DNA of 64,000 nt from Halomonas cerina. GTDB lineage: Bacteria > Pseudomonadota > Gammaproteobacteria > Pseudomonadales > Halomonadaceae. Under the pieces are notes generated by a model that worked only from the letters and a program-made list of their open reading frames with translations, had not been told where the DNA came from and did not search any database. The position numbers and the translations under genes are program-made. Location of the stretch: assembly GCF_014192215.1 (NCBI RefSeq), contig NZ_JACHXP010000018.1, positions 22,433 through 86,432 on the forward strand. Reading direction: 5' to 3'. Shown here piece by piece: positions 16,355-25,387 of this stretch (its first letter is position 1; every line of letters begins with the position of its first letter).

Positions 16355-19020
16355 GAGTCACACTCCCCGGCGTCCGCATCACCGACAAAAGCCAGCCGAA
16401 GGTGGTCGCGGTAAAGGGTCAATACCCGGTCCCGGGGACAGGCCACTTTTGCCTGCAGGTGGTCGGGCGGCACCGGCAATTCCTCCGGATCGGTCTCCGG
16501 CGGCGTGCCCAAGGCGATGGGCTGGAAGGCATCGGCTCGCACCCAGCGCACCCCTTCCACCTGCTGGACGGCGGCGATCACCTGGCTGCGGTGCAGGTCC
16601 TCGCCGAACTGACGCTGCTCCAGGGCCAACAACCCCGTCTCATTGTCCGTACCGTCCACCACTGTGACACCCAGCGCTTCCAGCGCCGCCGTTTCCATGT
16701 CCTCCCGTCGACGCGCCGAGTCGAAGCCCACGGTCAGGCCGATGTGGAGGTATTGCCGCAGGCCGCGTACCACCACCACCGGATAACGGGCCGGCCCCCG
16801 GCAGCGGTTATAGGCGTTCAGGGTCTCCTGCACCGACTGGGTCTCCGCCGGCTCGCCGCCAGCAGTCAGCACCACGACCCGCACCTGGGGGCTGCTGCCG
16901 GGGGCGGCGTAGCGGGCCCGCACCTTCTCCACGCCGGGCAACGCCGCGGCCTCTACCTCGTAATCGGCCAGGGCCACCATCCGGCCCAGGCTCTGCATAC
17001 GCGGCGGCGCGTTCTCCCGGGCCGACTCGGCGGATTCGGGCTCGCCCCCAACAACAACGGTGCCGGGCAAAAAAACCTCATCCAAGGGCTTGAGCTTGCC
17101 TACGGCGCTGGGAGTGGCGTCGGCTTCCAGGCGTCCCCGGGCGGCGATGCCGACCCGCCAGAGAGCGACCACGTTGCCCTGCCCCGACGGCAGGCGGGCG
17201 CCGGTCTTGCCGTCGCCGAACTGGATGTAGCTATCGCCCTCGTCATCGTGGCGCACCACATAGACCCGGTCCTTTGGCCCCTGACCGAACAGTACGGGGA
17301 CTCGCTGCCAACGCACGCCGTCCACGTAGACCGTCAGCTCGGGTACTTCCGCCGGCGTGGCACTGGCGTCGATAAAGTGGGTTAGCGGGCCTTTGGGCAG
17401 CTTGAAGGTCTGGAAGCGCCGCCGGCCATCGCCACTGCCCAGCACCGCTTCGTCCTGGGTCATGCCCTGGTCCGCGGGCACCAGATTGCCGTAGACCATG
17501 ACCCGCGGATCACGCTCATCGAAGTCCTCACGCGGGAATGGCGGTGCCGAATCCAGCGTGACCGGCCACATCCAGGGATTGACCGCGTCCCGGCCGGCCG
17601 AGTCGAAATCGTCCTTGCCGCTGACCACCGACAGTTGCTGTACGCGACCGTCGTCGTGGGCCAGCAGCAGATCGCGACCGGCCAAAGCGCGTGCTTGCTT
17701 ATGGGTCCCGTAAAACTCGACCCGGGTATCGGGAAAGGCGCCGTCATGCCAGTCCGCCGGAGCACTCAACGTCAGCTCGGGGCTGACCGTTTCGTGGAAG
17801 CGCAGCTTGCGGATGTCGGCTTCTTCGTTATAGATCGACAAATTGGCGATCAACCGCTGATCCAATGCCACCACGGTCGTGGAACCACTGACACCGCCCC
17901 AGGTAAGCGTGTCGGAACGAATGGAGTCGATGTTGCGTACCACCGTGAACGGCACCGGGGTCGACTGGCCGTCGAAATGGGTAGTGCCCTCACAGATCAG
18001 CGGCGTGCCGGCGGCCAAATCGTCTACCTCCGCGTCCAATGGGATGTCCTGCCGCGCCAGTGTGGAATAGACGGTGTCGTCGCCGCTGGAATCGGTCTGC
18101 GCGATATAGCGGTCGAATTCCGTGGCCACCGCCGTATAGACGCCGTTGGCGTCCACCTCACCCACCGTATTCGGCGCGGTATGGCCGAAATGCCGGAAAC
18201 TGCGATCGATTTTGTAGGCGCGCACCGCCGCACTGCCGTAGTCATTGATCAGGGCCCCTTCCAGGTGAACGATGATCCGATTCAGGATCTGTTCCGTCTC
18301 CTTGACGATGGCAATCTCTGCCCGTAGCTGAGGGGCCCCCGCGTCGTAACTGCCGCCGCCGCGATCCCACTGACTGGTATCCGGCACCAGCATCAGCCGA
18401 TCCCCCGGGCTGAAGGACACTGCCTCGCGGCTGGCCATGTCGTCGACGCCGTCCACGGCGGTCAGCTCCAGGCGGGACAGAGCGGCATTCACGTCGGTGG
18501 CCGGTTTTCGCGGCCGATAGAGATGAAACTGGTTAAGCGCCGGGTGCGCCGAGACGACCTCGAGGCTTTCGAACTCGGCCGGGCTGTCGGCGTCGGCCAG
18601 TGGCGCCTTGAAACCGAAGCCCGCGGGGACGGTCACCGGCTTGTCACCCTCTATGGCCACGGCGAACACCGCCTCACCACCGACACCGGGCGCCGGGCGA
18701 TAGCCGGTCAGCGCCACCAGATCGGTGATGCTCTCAGACCAATCGGCCGTGCGCAGATAGGCCTCGTTGGCGTATAGCTCCTGGTAGAAGGTGAGCACCT
18801 CGGCGACCTCGGCCGCCCCTTCCAACAGGGCGATGCCCGGATCGTCGGCGCCTCGGTGGGTCCAACCGCGCAACGCCGGGGCCTGGTTCAACGCCGCCAG
18901 CATCACCTCCCGGTAGCGGGCATAATCGCCGATCCGGTAACCGATGCGCTCCAGGCCCGGCCGATTATCGATGACCGCCGGGAACAGAGCCGGTTTCTCG
19001 CAGTCGTGCTTGCAACTCAT
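16351..19020 (-). CDS. Putative baseplate assembly protein (gpJ/TIGR02243-like)
   Basis: An 889-residue protein starting with a short Cys/His segment (MSCKHDCEKPALFP), followed by GLERIGYRIGDYARYREVMLAAL and DPGIALLEGAAEVAEVLTFYQELYANEAYLRTA, the hallmark of the TIGR02243 putative baseplate assembly family. The C-terminal half holds gpJ-like stretches (IQFGDGKTGARLPSGQGNVVALWRVG, shown in part; LADYEVEAAALPGVEKVRA). It builds the baseplate wedge. Both ends overlap neighbouring genes by ATGA, indicating a tightly coupled baseplate block with the genes at 14012-16354 and 19017-21536. Confidence 0.85.
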   Translation of the reverse strand: MSCKHDCEKPALFPAVIDNRPGLERIGYRIGDYARYREVMLAALNQAPALRGWTHRGADDPGIALLEGAAEVAEVLTFYQELYANEAYLRTADWSESITDLVALTGYRPAPGVGGEAVFAVAIEGDKPVTVPAGFGFKAPLADADSPAEFESLEVVSAHPALNQFHLYRPRKPATDVNAALSRLELTAVDGVDDMASREAVSFSPGDRLMLVPDTSQWDRGGGSYDAGAPQLRAEIAIVKETEQILNRIIVHLEGALINDYGSAAVRAYKIDRSFRHFGHTAPNTVGEVDANGVYTAVATEFDRYIAQTDSSGDDTVYSTLARQDIPLDAEVDDLAAGTPLICEGTTHFDGQSTPVPFTVVRNIDSIRSDTLTWGGVSGSTTVVALDQRLIANLSIYNEEADIRKLRFHETVSPELTLSAPADWHDGAFPDTRVEFYGTHKQARALAGRDLLLAHDDGRVQQLSVVSGKDDFDSAGRDAVNPWMWPVTLDSAPPFPREDFDERDPRVMVYGNLVPADQGMTQDEAVLGSGDGRRRFQTFKLPKGPLTHFIDASATPAEVPELTVYVDGVRWQRVPVLFGQGPKDRVYVVRHDDEGDSYIQFGDGKTGARLPSGQGNVVALWRVGIAARGRLEADATPSAVGKLKPLDEVFLPGTVVVGGEPESAESARENAPPRMQSLGRMVALADYEVEAAALPGVEKVRARYAAPGSSPQVRVVVLTAGGEPAETQSVQETLNAYNRCRGPARYPVVVVRGLRQYLHIGLTVGFDSARRREDMETAALEALGVTVVDGTDNETGLLALEQRQFGEDLHRSQVIAAVQQVEGVRWVRADAFQPIALGTPPETDPEELPVPPDHLQAKVACPRDRVLTLYRDHLRLAFVGDADAGECDS

Positions 19021-21536
19021 TGCCGACCTCCCCGGATGTCGAAGGTGATGCGGCCGCGCTCCAGATGGCTCGGGTCGTTGGCGACCCGCAGGACCTCGAA
19101 GTCGTCCACCGGTAGGTGCTCGACCTCCGCCAGGGGCATGTCTTCGGGATCGATGATCACGGTCGGCCCCGAGCCGGCCCCGGCGTCTAGCCGCCGCAGG
19201 CTGGCGGTCAGGACCCGCTCCACGCCCTGAACCTCCAGGGCGGCGCCGATAAGCTGACTGGCGTGCAGTGGCTGGCCGAATGTCCAGCGGTCAGGATGGA
19301 AGAACGCTAATGAACCGTCCGGCAGGTAGCCATCGGAGAAGCGCATCTCCAGTTCCGCGGCCAGGTCCTCGATCCAGTACTGAGGGTGGGCGCAGAGATG
19401 CAACTGGATATCCAGCCCCACGTATTGCGCGCCCCGGATTTCCAGGTCCTCGCCGATCAAGCGCACGGCGTCCAGCTGCCGGTGGACCCGCCGGCGCAGG
19501 TCCTCGGTGAAGGTGTCCGTGCCGGCCGGGTCGATGGCCACGCGCACCGTCCGCCAGCTGCCGGTCCAGCCATAGCGGGCTTGGGCGTGAGAGACGTCTG
19601 CCAGCCCCACGGCCTGGTCCACGTAGTCCTCCAGGGTGACCGCCCGCAACTGGCGGGCGCGGTAGGCCTCCGGGGCCCGGCGGATGATTTCCTCCGCCGG
19701 CTCCGGGTCGCGGCCGTCGGTGACGTCGAAGGGATTGCGCAGGGACTGCAGCAACGCCAACGCCCCCGCGTCGAAACCGGTCAGGCTGTCCGGGCCCACA
19801 TTGCCCTCGCTTCCCCGGCCGACCTGATAACGGCATTCCACGACTGCATCCTCGGGCAGCTCACGGCCGTTGCCGTTGGAACCGAAGCGCAGGCGGCTGG
19901 CGCCCAGTTCGTCGGTCTCGACCATGTAGTGGGCGTCGCCGCCGTCGCTCTCGATGAGGTCGATACGCTCGCCCCAGGCGGCGCCATCCACGCTGACTGC
20001 GGTCACCAGCATGCCGCCGTTGTCGATGGACAGCGTAGTCCTTGGGGGCACGTCGCCCCCCGGCTGGGTCGCGCGGTAGGCAAGCGGCCCGTTGGGCAAC
20101 GTACACAGCGCCCCCCAAGGGGTGACTTCGTAGTAGGCCTCGTCCTCGTATTCGAACTGATTCGCCTTGGTGAAACCCAGCGCCTGCCCCGGCGGGCGGA
20201 ACGTGGTGTTGTAGGGCCGGCCGTGGCTGGCCTGCAGCACATTGCCCCGGAACAGGCTCACGGTCTCGATGGGGGGCTGACCCGGGCAGTCCGTGACGAA
20301 ACAATAACGCTGTTTAAGGGCGTCCTCTTCCCGCCAGAACACCCGCACGAACCAGACGCCGGCCACCGGGTCGGCCACCACCCGGGCGGCAGCATCGCCC
20401 TCGCGCAGCCGCAGCAGCTGCCGGGCCTGCTTATCGACACCGTTGACGGTGCCGGTCTCCGGATTGAGGGCTTGTTCAAGGATCAGGGCCTGTACGTGAT
20501 CCGCTTGCAGCAGGTCGGCGAGTACCTGGGCATCCGCTTTCACTGCCGGGTTGAGCGGTGCCGGCAGGGCCAGATCGGCCTGGATCGCGCCGGTATCCAG
20601 GGCGATCACGGCCCCGTCCCAGGTATAAAGCTGCAATGGATTGAGTTCGGGATGACAGGGCTTGGCGTCCTGGGTGATGAACACCACCGAGCGGTCGTGG
20701 TCCCAGGCTTCTCCGCTCCAGACACCGAAGCGGGCCGGCACAGTCACATCGGCGCTGACTTCGGCCACCAGATACGTGCTGGCCTGATTGCCCTGGTGGA
20801 TGTGGTAGTCCATGAGCCGGGCGTGACGGGCCAGGGAGACCCGCTTGCGGGCACGTCCCAGATAGGCCTCATTCATCACCCGGTCCTGATAGTCGGCCAG
20901 CTCGTCGCCGTCGGCGGCCAACAGGTCGATAATCACCTGGTCCAGGTCCGTCTCGCTGGTGGGCGCCCAGCCAGGCACCCGGTCGCGCATGGCGTTGATC
21001 AGGTTGTGTTTGAACGAATGAAAATCCCGGGCCAGGTAATCGATGTCCGGCTGCTCGCCGGGTGGCTCCGGCGCCTCCCAGTCGGGTGCGCAGTTGAGGT
21101 TGAAGCAGCCGGGCCGGAACTTGAACTCGACACTGGCCAACAGCGGGTCGATGACCGGCGAGCCGGCGTCCTCGTAGTAGGCCGTCAGGGTATAGGTGGA
21201 GTAATCGCCGATGGGCGCGACAGTCAGCTCCAGGGTGTCGCTGGTATGGGCTTGGACATCGGTGACGCGAACATTGCCCGGTTTGTCCCCGCCCTTCAGC
21301 CGGCTACCGCCGGTGATGGTGAACACCTCGTGGGGCGCCAGTATGTCGTTCTGGACGTCGGTGACGATGTCGGCGAGCTTGTTGGTGTTGAAAAACTCCA
21401 GGCGCAGCCTAGCCTCGACCGGTGCGCCCGCGGGAAGCAGGTCGACAAACACCAGACGCAGGCCGTTCAAGCCGCTACCGAGATTCTCGGCACGGTGGCG
21501 CAGGACTTCTGGGTCGATTCTGCGGTGGTTTTCCAT
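19017..21536 (-). CDS. Second baseplate J-like protein
   Basis: An 839-residue protein with a beta-rich N-terminal domain (about 20-155), then DYLARDFHSFKHNLINAM and DLDQVIIDLLAADGDELADYQDRVMNEAYLGRA, which place it in the baseplate J-like family, and gpJ core motifs LRFGSNGNGRELPEDAVVEC and VTLEDYVDQAVGLADVSHAQA. It is paired with the neighbouring TIGR02243-like gene, as Afp11/Afp12-type wedge proteins are paired in other eCIS. Its ATG has only a weak ribosome-binding site; gp25 ends 18 bases upstream. Confidence 0.82.
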   Translation of the reverse strand: MENHRRIDPEVLRHRAENLGSGLNGLRLVFVDLLPAGAPVEARLRLEFFNTNKLADIVTDVQNDILAPHEVFTITGGSRLKGGDKPGNVRVTDVQAHTSDTLELTVAPIGDYSTYTLTAYYEDAGSPVIDPLLASVEFKFRPGCFNLNCAPDWEAPEPPGEQPDIDYLARDFHSFKHNLINAMRDRVPGWAPTSETDLDQVIIDLLAADGDELADYQDRVMNEAYLGRARKRVSLARHARLMDYHIHQGNQASTYLVAEVSADVTVPARFGVWSGEAWDHDRSVVFITQDAKPCHPELNPLQLYTWDGAVIALDTGAIQADLALPAPLNPAVKADAQVLADLLQADHVQALILEQALNPETGTVNGVDKQARQLLRLREGDAAARVVADPVAGVWFVRVFWREEDALKQRYCFVTDCPGQPPIETVSLFRGNVLQASHGRPYNTTFRPPGQALGFTKANQFEYEDEAYYEVTPWGALCTLPNGPLAYRATQPGGDVPPRTTLSIDNGGMLVTAVSVDGAAWGERIDLIESDGGDAHYMVETDELGASRLRFGSNGNGRELPEDAVVECRYQVGRGSEGNVGPDSLTGFDAGALALLQSLRNPFDVTDGRDPEPAEEIIRRAPEAYRARQLRAVTLEDYVDQAVGLADVSHAQARYGWTGSWRTVRVAIDPAGTDTFTEDLRRRVHRQLDAVRLIGEDLEIRGAQYVGLDIQLHLCAHPQYWIEDLAAELEMRFSDGYLPDGSLAFFHPDRWTFGQPLHASQLIGAALEVQGVERVLTASLRRLDAGAGSGPTVIIDPEDMPLAEVEHLPVDDFEVLRVANDPSHLERGRITFDIRGGRQ

Positions 21537-21554
21537 TCCGATCTCGCTGTTCCT

Positions 21555-21923
21555 TTACAGTTGGTGCTCGAAGCGCAGGGCCTTTTCTTCCCCGCTGGCC
21601 AGCAACTTGTATTGCACGCCCACCCGTAGCGTGGCGCCGTCGTTCTCCACCTCCAGGGCCGTCAGTTCCAGGCGCGCGCTCAGCCAGTGGCTGATGGCCT
21701 GGCTGATGGTGGCTTTGGCCACGCCGGCGGTGACGTCACTGTTGTTCTCGAAGACCAGCCGGCGCACACCGCCACCGAAATCCGGTAGAAACGGGCGCTC
21801 GCCGGGGTTGGTCAACAGCAGCTGGATGAGCTCGCCTTTGACGTGCTCGTCCAGGCCGTCCGGCGTCCGTGTCCGGCCGTCGCCACCAATGCGGAACGGG
21901 AATGCCAGATGCCGTCCGCTCAC
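21555..21923 (-). CDS. gp25-like baseplate wedge protein
   Basis: A 122-residue protein with the gpW/gp25 fold: FPFRIGGDGRT near the start, LIQLLLTNPGERPFLPDFGGGVRRLVFE and a C-terminal beta/alpha segment LTALEVENDGATLRVGVQYKL. gp25 proteins anchor the sheath to the baseplate. The start is GTG at 21923 with GAGGGC upstream; the GTG overlaps the TGA of the preceding gene (GTGA). A longer ATG-started reading to 22208 is rejected because it runs through that preceding gene in the wrong frame. Confidence 0.88.
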   Translation of the reverse strand: MSGRHLAFPFRIGGDGRTRTPDGLDEHVKGELIQLLLTNPGERPFLPDFGGGVRRLVFENNSDVTAGVAKATISQAISHWLSARLELTALEVENDGATLRVGVQYKLLASGEEKALRFEHQL

Positions 21924-22285
21924 GGGTGCAAGCCCTCGGTATCGACGGCCGTCACGGTGGCCGTGCCCTCGCTCGTCACCCGGTTGGTCGTGCCGCTGTC
22001 CTGGGTGACGTCGACATTGCTGGTCCCGGTCACATGGCCGCTGCTGGTGACGTTCGCTCCGGTCTGGGTGGTTTCCACGGCGATCTGGAAAGCCTCCTCG
22101 GCGTGGTCCCTGAAGTGGCGCACGACGCCCTGGGCAATGGCGGCCATCAACAGGCGCCGGTCCTGCCGTCCTTCCTCGGGCAAAGCAACACCTTTGACGG
22201 CCTGCCACTCCACTTCGAAGGCTTCCTCCATGGCCTTGGCCATGCTGTCGGCAAAATCGGCGACGGTTCCGGGTTTCAATGTCAT
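21920..22285 (-). CDS. Unknown small eCIS baseplate-region protein
   Basis: Encodes 121 residues: a helical N-terminal half (MTLKPGTVADFADSMAKAMEEAFEVEW, shown in part) and a Thr/Ser/Val-rich beta-like tail ending AVDTEGLHP. Located between spike and gp25 genes, coupled to gp25 by GTGA overlap and separated from the spike gene by five bases. No motif recognised; probably a small structural or assembly component. Confidence 0.65.
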   Translation of the reverse strand: MTLKPGTVADFADSMAKAMEEAFEVEWQAVKGVALPEEGRQDRRLLMAAIAQGVVRHFRDHAEEAFQIAVETTQTGANVTSSGHVTGTSNVDVTQDSGTTNRVTSEGTATVTAVDTEGLHP

Positions 22286-22290
22286 GACTG

Positions 22291-23010
22291 CTATCCGCTC
22301 TTCACTTTCTTGGAAATCAACGTCGGCGGCGGTGGTGTCAGCGGCGGCACCGGCGGTGCCGGGGTCACCGGGAACACCCCCAGCGCCATTTCGCCGGGAT
22401 GGGTGTGGCTCTGGTAGAGCTGCACGATCTGGTTGAGGTAGTTCATCAGCTCGTCGCCGAAGACCACCGGATGGGTGGCGTTTTCCACCAGCTCGATCTG
22501 CGGGGCTTCCACCACCGCCTTGGTGGCACCCTTGACGGTAATCTTGCCGCCCTGGACCTCGATGGTGAGGATGTTCTTGCCCTTCTCATCGCTGAGGCTG
22601 ACGGTCTGGGCATCGTCGTCCATGCTCACCATCATCCCCTTCTCGCTGCGGATCACCTTGATCCCGGGTTTGGCCTGCTTGCCGTTTTCGTTCTTGGGCG
22701 TCTGGTTGCGCCCCCACCAGCCACCGTTCCAGATGGGCCGGGCCGGATCGCCGGCCTCGAACTCGATCCACACGCCCGCTTCCTTGGGCGGCAGGGTAAA
22801 CTGACCCATGCCGTCACCGGCGAAAGGCGCACAGGGCAACGCCCAGGGACTGACCTCGTCGCCGAGCACCTCCGGCACCAGCGCCTTGATACGGCCCAGC
22901 TGTTTGTCGCCGTCATCCACCTCTTTGACGATGCCGCGGTACTTGCCGTAGAAGCGCCCGCGCACCTGCTCGGCCAGCTCCGCGACCAATCGCTCCACAC
23001 CACCTTCCAT
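22291..23010 (-). CDS. Baseplate spike protein (gpV/gp5-like)
   Basis: A 239-residue central spike. The N-terminal OB fold is visible as YRGIVKEVDDGDKQLGRIKALVPEVLG with the conserved PWALPCAPFAG and GVWIEFEAGDPARPIWNGGW. A beta-helix-forming stretch follows (about 120-175), then SHTHPGE at 201-207, an HxH pattern like the metal-binding apex of P2 gpV-type spikes. The proline-rich C-terminus (PVTPAPPVPPLTPPPPT) is unusual. The ATG overlaps the stop of the hub gene by one base (TGATG). No separate PAAR tip gene is seen. Confidence 0.88.
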   Translation of the reverse strand: MEGGVERLVAELAEQVRGRFYGKYRGIVKEVDDGDKQLGRIKALVPEVLGDEVSPWALPCAPFAGDGMGQFTLPPKEAGVWIEFEAGDPARPIWNGGWWGRNQTPKNENGKQAKPGIKVIRSEKGMMVSMDDDAQTVSLSDEKGKNILTIEVQGGKITVKGATKAVVEAPQIELVENATHPVVFGDELMNYLNQIVQLYQSHTHPGEMALGVFPVTPAPPVPPLTPPPPTLISKKVKSG

Positions 23011-24125
23011 CAGAAGATCCCTCCGGGAATGCTGCTGGCCCCACTGCCGGTGGCGTCGGCGCGGGCGTTGCGTCGCAGTACGAATTGTTGCCGGTAGCCG
23101 GAATCATCCAGATTGTGGGTCACCTGGCTGATGAGATAGGTCCCGCCTAGGTAGCCACCGGCCCCGGCCACGTTGACGGTCTGGTACGGGGCCATCACCC
23201 CGCCGTAGGTACCGGCCCGAACCTCGCCGTGGGCGGTATAGGCCCAGGCGGAATGATCTACGGCGGCCTGGGTGGCATTGCCCAGGTCGTCGTCCGTCTC
23301 CCGGGTCCGGGCTAACAGGGTACGGCCCGGTTCCACCAACTCATGGGCAGCCTTGTCGCCGAGGCTTTTAAGCACACTGTCTTCGGCTTCTTGGGTCCGC
23401 TGGCCCACATCCATGATCCCGACGCTGTCGGCGCGGGCCGTGGCCGGACGCAGGGCGTCGAAACGCGCACTGAACTGATTGCAGTTGCGCTGCGCTCCGA
23501 CGATCAGGATCTCCGGCAGGTCAGGCTCACCGAGACTCGGCCGCTGGAACACGCCAACACCCGCCTTCCCGGCTGCGTCCCCCGGCCGCACATAAACCCA
23601 CATACCGTGGCGTCGCGCCAGCTCGCGGAGGAGCGCCATAGGTGTGCCGCGTTGAACGATATAACGCCCCAGGTCCCCCGCTGGTTTATCGACGTTGTCC
23701 ACGATTGAGAACAGGCCGCTATCGCTGAACAGATTAGAGGCGATATCGCTGGCGGCCATGTCCTCAAACACCTGGACGGTCTCATCCCGATTGAGTTTGA
23801 CGCTGTCGTCGTGGACCACGAGCACCAGGTTGCTGCGATTGGGCGAGCCGGAGAGTTCGAAGCGCTGCCCCACCACGGGGCCGTCGATCAGGGGTACGAA
23901 TTCACCCTCGCCCACCTGGGCCTCCACTCGAACGCGGGCGAGCGGCTGCGCGAAGGCTTCATCGATTCCCGACCAGTTGCCGTTATCGTCCAGGCCCACG
24001 GGCATATGAAGCTCCGCCTCCCAAGCCATGCCCATGGCCTGATCCACCCGCACCTGACTGAACAGATTCAGGGTCTGTTCCTCCGCAGGTTCGTCGTTGA
24101 GAAAAACACGAAATTCGGCGGCCAT
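23010..24125 (-). CDS. Hub protein of phage late control D (gpD) family
   Basis: A 371-residue protein of the gpD/VgrG-N type: VFLNDEPAEE, LFSQVRVDQAMGMAWEAELHM, VGQRFELSGSPNRSNLVLVVHD, LLRELARRHGMWVYVRPGD. It forms the trimeric hub between tube and spike. I chose the ATG at 24125 (MAAEFRVF) with GGAG 7 bases upstream rather than an upstream start at 24164. The spike gene follows with a one-base overlap. Confidence 0.87.
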   Translation of the reverse strand: MAAEFRVFLNDEPAEEQTLNLFSQVRVDQAMGMAWEAELHMPVGLDDNGNWSGIDEAFAQPLARVRVEAQVGEGEFVPLIDGPVVGQRFELSGSPNRSNLVLVVHDDSVKLNRDETVQVFEDMAASDIASNLFSDSGLFSIVDNVDKPAGDLGRYIVQRGTPMALLRELARRHGMWVYVRPGDAAGKAGVGVFQRPSLGEPDLPEILIVGAQRNCNQFSARFDALRPATARADSVGIMDVGQRTQEAEDSVLKSLGDKAAHELVEPGRTLLARTRETDDDLGNATQAAVDHSAWAYTAHGEVRAGTYGGVMAPYQTVNVAGAGGYLGGTYLISQVTHNLDDSGYRQQFVLRRNARADATGSGASSIPGGIF

Positions 24126-24126
24126 A

Positions 24127-24399
24127 TCAGCGCTCCGGCACCTCGATATCCCGGTTGGCCTCACTCACAAGGCTTTTTGCCTCCAACTCGGTGTTGGCGT
24201 CGGCGATGTGCCAGTAGCGAGTGCCGTCGCGATAGAGGCGCTTACTCATGACATCGAGCTGATCGCCGTCGTGCACGGTCAATGACCGCCCATTGGTCGC
24301 CGGCAGACGGCGCAGCTTGGCCGCCCGGATCTCTTTGCCGTTGGGGTCCCGGCCGGTCACCGTCTCGATCCCGTAGTAGCGCGAATTCTTCGTAAACAT
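24127..24399 (-). CDS. Small LysM/gpX-like tail protein
   Basis: Encodes 90 residues with a LysM-like core (LTVHDGDQLDVMSKRLYRDGTRYWHIADANTEL), as in P2 gpX and Afp/PVC LysM proteins that join tube and hub. The N-terminal 35 residues (SRYYGIETVTG, LRRLPAT) are conserved-looking but not recognised. It lies between the tube-initiator-like gene and the hub gene, where such proteins are normally encoded. Confidence 0.78.
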   Translation of the reverse strand: MFTKNSRYYGIETVTGRDPNGKEIRAAKLRRLPATNGRSLTVHDGDQLDVMSKRLYRDGTRYWHIADANTELEAKSLVSEANRDIEVPER

Positions 24400-24419
24400 G
24401 CCGTACCCTCTCCAATCGG

Positions 24420-25121
24420 TTAGAACGGGATAATGTCCACGGCCTCTTCAATGGCCTTGGTGAGGTTCAGCGCCGCTTGGGCGTCCTTGATGGTCTGGGT
24501 GTATTTCAGCGCGCCCTGGCCGACAACGTCGTCGGAACCCGCGGGGAAACTGGCCACCGCCAGACCGATCTGCACTTCCACCTGCACGGCGTTGAGCAAG
24601 GGGTCGAACTTCTGTTCGGTGATGGACATGGAGCGCACCTCCACCGGCAACACCCGGCTTGGCCCCCAAATGAACAGAATCCGGGGTAGTTGCTCCCGGG
24701 GGACCGTGCGTGTGGACGCTTTCCCGTCCCCGCCACTGTCCAGGGCATTGCCCACGGCATCCACGGCCGCGCCGATGGCACCGCTGATCAGGCCGCCCTC
24801 CGGATAGACCATCTTCTCCAGGGCGGCCAGTTGCGGACCGACGCCAAAAACCCGCGGGATGGCGGAACTGGCATCGTGTTCGCCTAAATCGTCGGCGGCG
24901 GAGAAATGCGCCGTGATGGAAAAGCTCTCTGTGGGCGGGCCGGGCGCCTGGGCGGGTTCCTGCTGACGCTCCTCGCCACTGGTGTCCGTGGACGAGCCGG
25001 GTATGTTTAGCGTCCGCGAGATCTGCTCCGGGTTGAACTGGAAGACGACCACATTGGGCAACGGCCCCAGTACGTCCGAGCCGTACTCCACCAACGCGCC
25101 CTTGAGATAAAAGCCCGCCAT
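24420..25121 (-). CDS. CIS tube-family protein (Afp7-like tube initiator)
   Basis: A 233-residue protein beginning MAGFYLKGALVEY with VVVFQFNPEQISRTL, the FNPE signature of the CIS tube/Afp7-type family, then SFSITAHFSAADDL, LEKMVYPEGG and LPRILFIWGPSRVLPVEVRSMSI. Family members connect the inner tube to the hub. The ATG shares one base with the stop of the previous gene (TAATG). Confidence 0.82.
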   Translation of the reverse strand: MAGFYLKGALVEYGSDVLGPLPNVVVFQFNPEQISRTLNIPGSSTDTSGEERQQEPAQAPGPPTESFSITAHFSAADDLGEHDASSAIPRVFGVGPQLAALEKMVYPEGGLISGAIGAAVDAVGNALDSGGDGKASTRTVPREQLPRILFIWGPSRVLPVEVRSMSITEQKFDPLLNAVQVEVQIGLAVASFPAGSDDVVGQGALKYTQTIKDAQAALNLTKAIEEAVDIIPF

Positions 25122-25387
25122 TAGTCCTGCCCTCCCTGCCGCAGGCTGGCCACCAGGCGCTGGGCGATGAGCCCACGCAAAGCCGCGGGATCGATCCGGC
25201 CCTGGACGTGGATCGCGCCCAAGGCCAGCTCGGCCTGGTCGGACAGCGGCAGATCCGCCGCCGAGAGCCCGCCGAGCCGACGCCGCAATTCCTCGTCCAG
25301 CCCCGTCATAGCGCTTTCCGCCACCTCAGCGCTGACGCCATGGAGGGAGATTTGCAGGCGCTCCAGTTGCAGGTCCACGTTGCTCAT
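25121..25387 (-). CDS. Unknown 88-aa eCIS protein
   Basis: Encodes 88 residues with the pattern LQLERLQISLHGVSAEVAESAMTGL and LRRRLGGLSA, then GAIHVQGRIDPAALRGLIAQRL. It resembles short conserved proteins seen next to the ATPase in other eCIS loci, but I cannot name the family. ATGA overlap with the ATPase stop and TAATG with the next gene show it is translated as part of a coupled chain. Confidence 0.65.
   Translation of the reverse strand: MSNVDLQLERLQISLHGVSAEVAESAMTGLDEELRRRLGGLSAADLPLSDQAELALGAIHVQGRIDPAALRGLIAQRLVASLRQGGQD

Noticed and set aside
19386..21629. 747-codon plus-strand open frame opposite the baseplate J-like gene, and similar long antisense frames at 15128-16414, 61438-62985, 53911-55026 and 26461-27570
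   Set aside because: They are antisense to genes with clear family motifs, show low-complexity His/Gln/Arg/Gly-rich composition and have no family motifs; they arise from GC-rich codon bias.
21924..22208. 217-residue version of gp25
   Set aside because: The extension runs out of frame through the 121-residue gene; the GTG at 21923 gives the normal family length.
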